Assembly: GCA_002504525.1 (NCBI GenBank)
Contig: DATD01000003.1
Location: 15,421-35,923, forward strand
DNA length: 20,503 nucleotides
Direction: 5' to 3'
Source: Methanomassiliicoccus sp. UBA345
GTDB lineage: Archaea > Thermoplasmatota > Thermoplasmata > Methanomassiliicoccales > Methanomassiliicoccaceae
The notes below the pieces were generated by a model, which worked only from the letters and a program-made list of their open reading frames with translations, was not told the DNA's origin and did not search any database. How positions within the stretch are numbered: position 1 is the stretch's first letter; every line of letters begins with the position of its first letter. Shown piece after piece: positions 19,578-20,503 of this stretch. Made by a program: the position numbers and the translations under genes.

Positions 19578-20503
19578 ATGGTAGATGCACAGGACATTCT
19601 CTCACTCTGCAAGCGCAGAGGCTTTCTTTACCCATCGTTCGAGATCTACGGCGGCGTGGCGGGCATGTATGATTACGGCCCCCTAGGCACCGCCCTGAAG
19701 AACAACATCATCGAGATCTGGCGGCGGCTGTACACGCTTGGCGAAGGCTTCATCGAGATCGACTCGGAGACCATCGGTCCGGAGGTCGTGTTCAAGGCGT
19801 CCGGCCATGTCGACGAGTTCGCCGACAAGATGGTGAAGTGCAAGGCATGCGAGGAGCCGTACCGCGCCGACCATCTGGTGAGCGAGCTGCACCCTAACCC
19901 CGGCACGCTCAGCGAGAAGGAGATCGATGAGCTCATCCGCAAGAACAACATCGTATGTCCAGCGTGCAAGGGCGAGCTGTCCTCGGTGGAAGAGTTCAAC
20001 CTTATGTTCAAGACCATCATCGGCCCCGGTTCTGGCCGGGTCGGCTACATGCGCCCGGAGACCGCCCAGGGCATATTCGTCAACTTCCCCAACCTGTACC
20101 GGTACAACCGGGAGAAGCTTCCGCTGGGCGTCATCCAGGTCGGCCGCGGCTATCGCAATGAGATCTCTCCTCGCCAGGGCATCATCCGCCTGAGGGAGTT
20201 CAACATGATGGAGTGCGAGCTGTTCATCGATCCCGAGGACAAGACCTGGCCTCGCTACAAGGACGTCACCGACGAGACGCTTCGCCTGCTGGCCAACGAC
20301 GGCAGGGAGCTCGAGATCACGGTCGGCAAGGCGGTGGAGCAGGGCGTCATCTGCAATCAGGTGCTCGCCTATTTCATGTGGTTCACCCAGGAGTTCCTCA
20401 AGGCGGTCGGCGTGGACGGCGAGAGGCTTCGCTTCCGCCAGCACGAGAAGGACGAGATGGCCCACTATGCCGCGGACTGCTGGGACGCCGAGAGCCTCCT
20501 CAG
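19578..20503 (+). CDS. glyS: glycyl-tRNA synthetase, archaeal/eukaryotic type (partial)
   Basis: The frame is open to the right edge: 308 residues of an enzyme usually about 570 long, so the C-terminal anticodon-binding domain lies outside. It charges tRNA-Gly as a class II homodimer. Visible parts are FEIYGGVAGMYDYGPLG (21-37, the family start), motif 1 near DSETIGPEVVFKASGH (62-77), a zinc-ribbon-like insertion with CKAC (Cys88, Cys91) and CPAC (Cys127, Cys130), RPETAQGIFVNF (159-170) and motif 2 GRGYRNEISPRQGI (189-202). The ATG at 19578 has GAAGG 7 nt upstream; an in-frame ATG at 19572 would place the site too close. It follows the CBS gene by 27 bp without a clear TATA, so it may share the upstream transcript. 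Confidence 0.95.
   Translation, partial: MVDAQDILSLCKRRGFLYPSFEIYGGVAGMYDYGPLGTALKNNIIEIWRRLYTLGEGFIEIDSETIGPEVVFKASGHVDEFADKMVKCKACEEPYRADHLVSELHPNPGTLSEKEIDELIRKNNIVCPACKGELSSVEEFNLMFKTIIGPGSGRVGYMRPETAQGIFVNFPNLYRYNREKLPLGVIQVGRGYRNEISPRQGIIRLREFNMMECELFIDPEDKTWPRYKDVTDETLRLLANDGRELEITVGKAVEQGVICNQVLAYFMWFTQEFLKAVGVDGERLRFRQHEKDEMAHYAADCWDAESLL

Noticed and set aside
1..20503. CRISPR arrays, IS elements, rRNA or tRNA genes
   Set aside because: No regularly spaced repeats, transposase-like frames, terminal inverted repeats or tRNA/rRNA-like segments were seen on either strand.

Overview
The window looks like a GC-rich archaeal chromosome segment, most likely Thermoplasmatota and possibly a Methanomassiliicoccales-type methanogen. 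The support is an archaeal/eukaryotic-type glycyl-tRNA synthetase with a zinc-ribbon insertion, a short homocitrate-synthase-like enzyme without a leucine-regulatory domain (AksA type), a PyrD/PyrK pair, archaeal-style TATA boxes about 25-28 nt upstream of many start codons (a leaderless-mRNA pattern), and pilin-like secretory proteins of archaeal character. No methanogenesis marker gene is present, so the order-level assignment is inference.

Layout, left to right. (1) 1-1138: the start of a UroD/corrinoid-methyltransferase-family protein running off the left edge (minus strand), possibly preceded by a 33-residue ORF, then a flavodoxin-family gene. (2) 1.3-2.1 kb: a secreted, C-terminally anchored protein and a convergent small two-helix membrane protein. 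(3) 2.2-5.0 kb: a homocitrate synthase/isopropylmalate synthase family gene convergent with the pyrD-pyrK operon. (4) 5.1-7.9 kb: a large type II P-type cation ATPase. (5) 7.96-12.1 kb: an Fe-S/sulfur-mobilisation block, in which NifS/IscS overlaps an IscU scaffold gene interrupted by a complete LAGLIDADG-type intein, with a second, SufS-type desulfurase divergent from them. (6) 12.05-13.45 kb: three minus-strand pilin-like/secreted genes joined by 4-nt overlaps, then an RNA 2',3'-cyclic phosphodiesterase (ThpR/LigT). (7) 14.2-16.8 kb: a thioredoxin-reductase-like flavoprotein without the CxxC (ferredoxin-NADP reductase type), a DUF998-like membrane protein with an in-frame TGA near its end, a PrsW-like membrane protease, and a 55-residue 2[4Fe-4S] ferredoxin. 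(8) 17.2-20.5 kb: a plus-strand run of amidohydrolase, UspA, four-CBS protein and glycyl-tRNA synthetase (running off the right edge).

The main discovery is the intein in IscU. It sits directly before the first cluster-ligand cysteine (NPT|CGD), so that cysteine is also the +1 splicing nucleophile and the scaffold cannot work until splicing has happened. NifS (sulfur donor), IscU (scaffold), the second desulfurase, the ferredoxin and the ferredoxin-NADP-reductase-like enzyme together form a plausible Fe-S/redox neighbourhood. Secondary observations are the TGA at a probable Trp position in the DUF998-like gene, the FNR-like enzyme that could easily be mislabelled TrxB, and a pilin-like triad with a shared EG[LV]PL signal motif.
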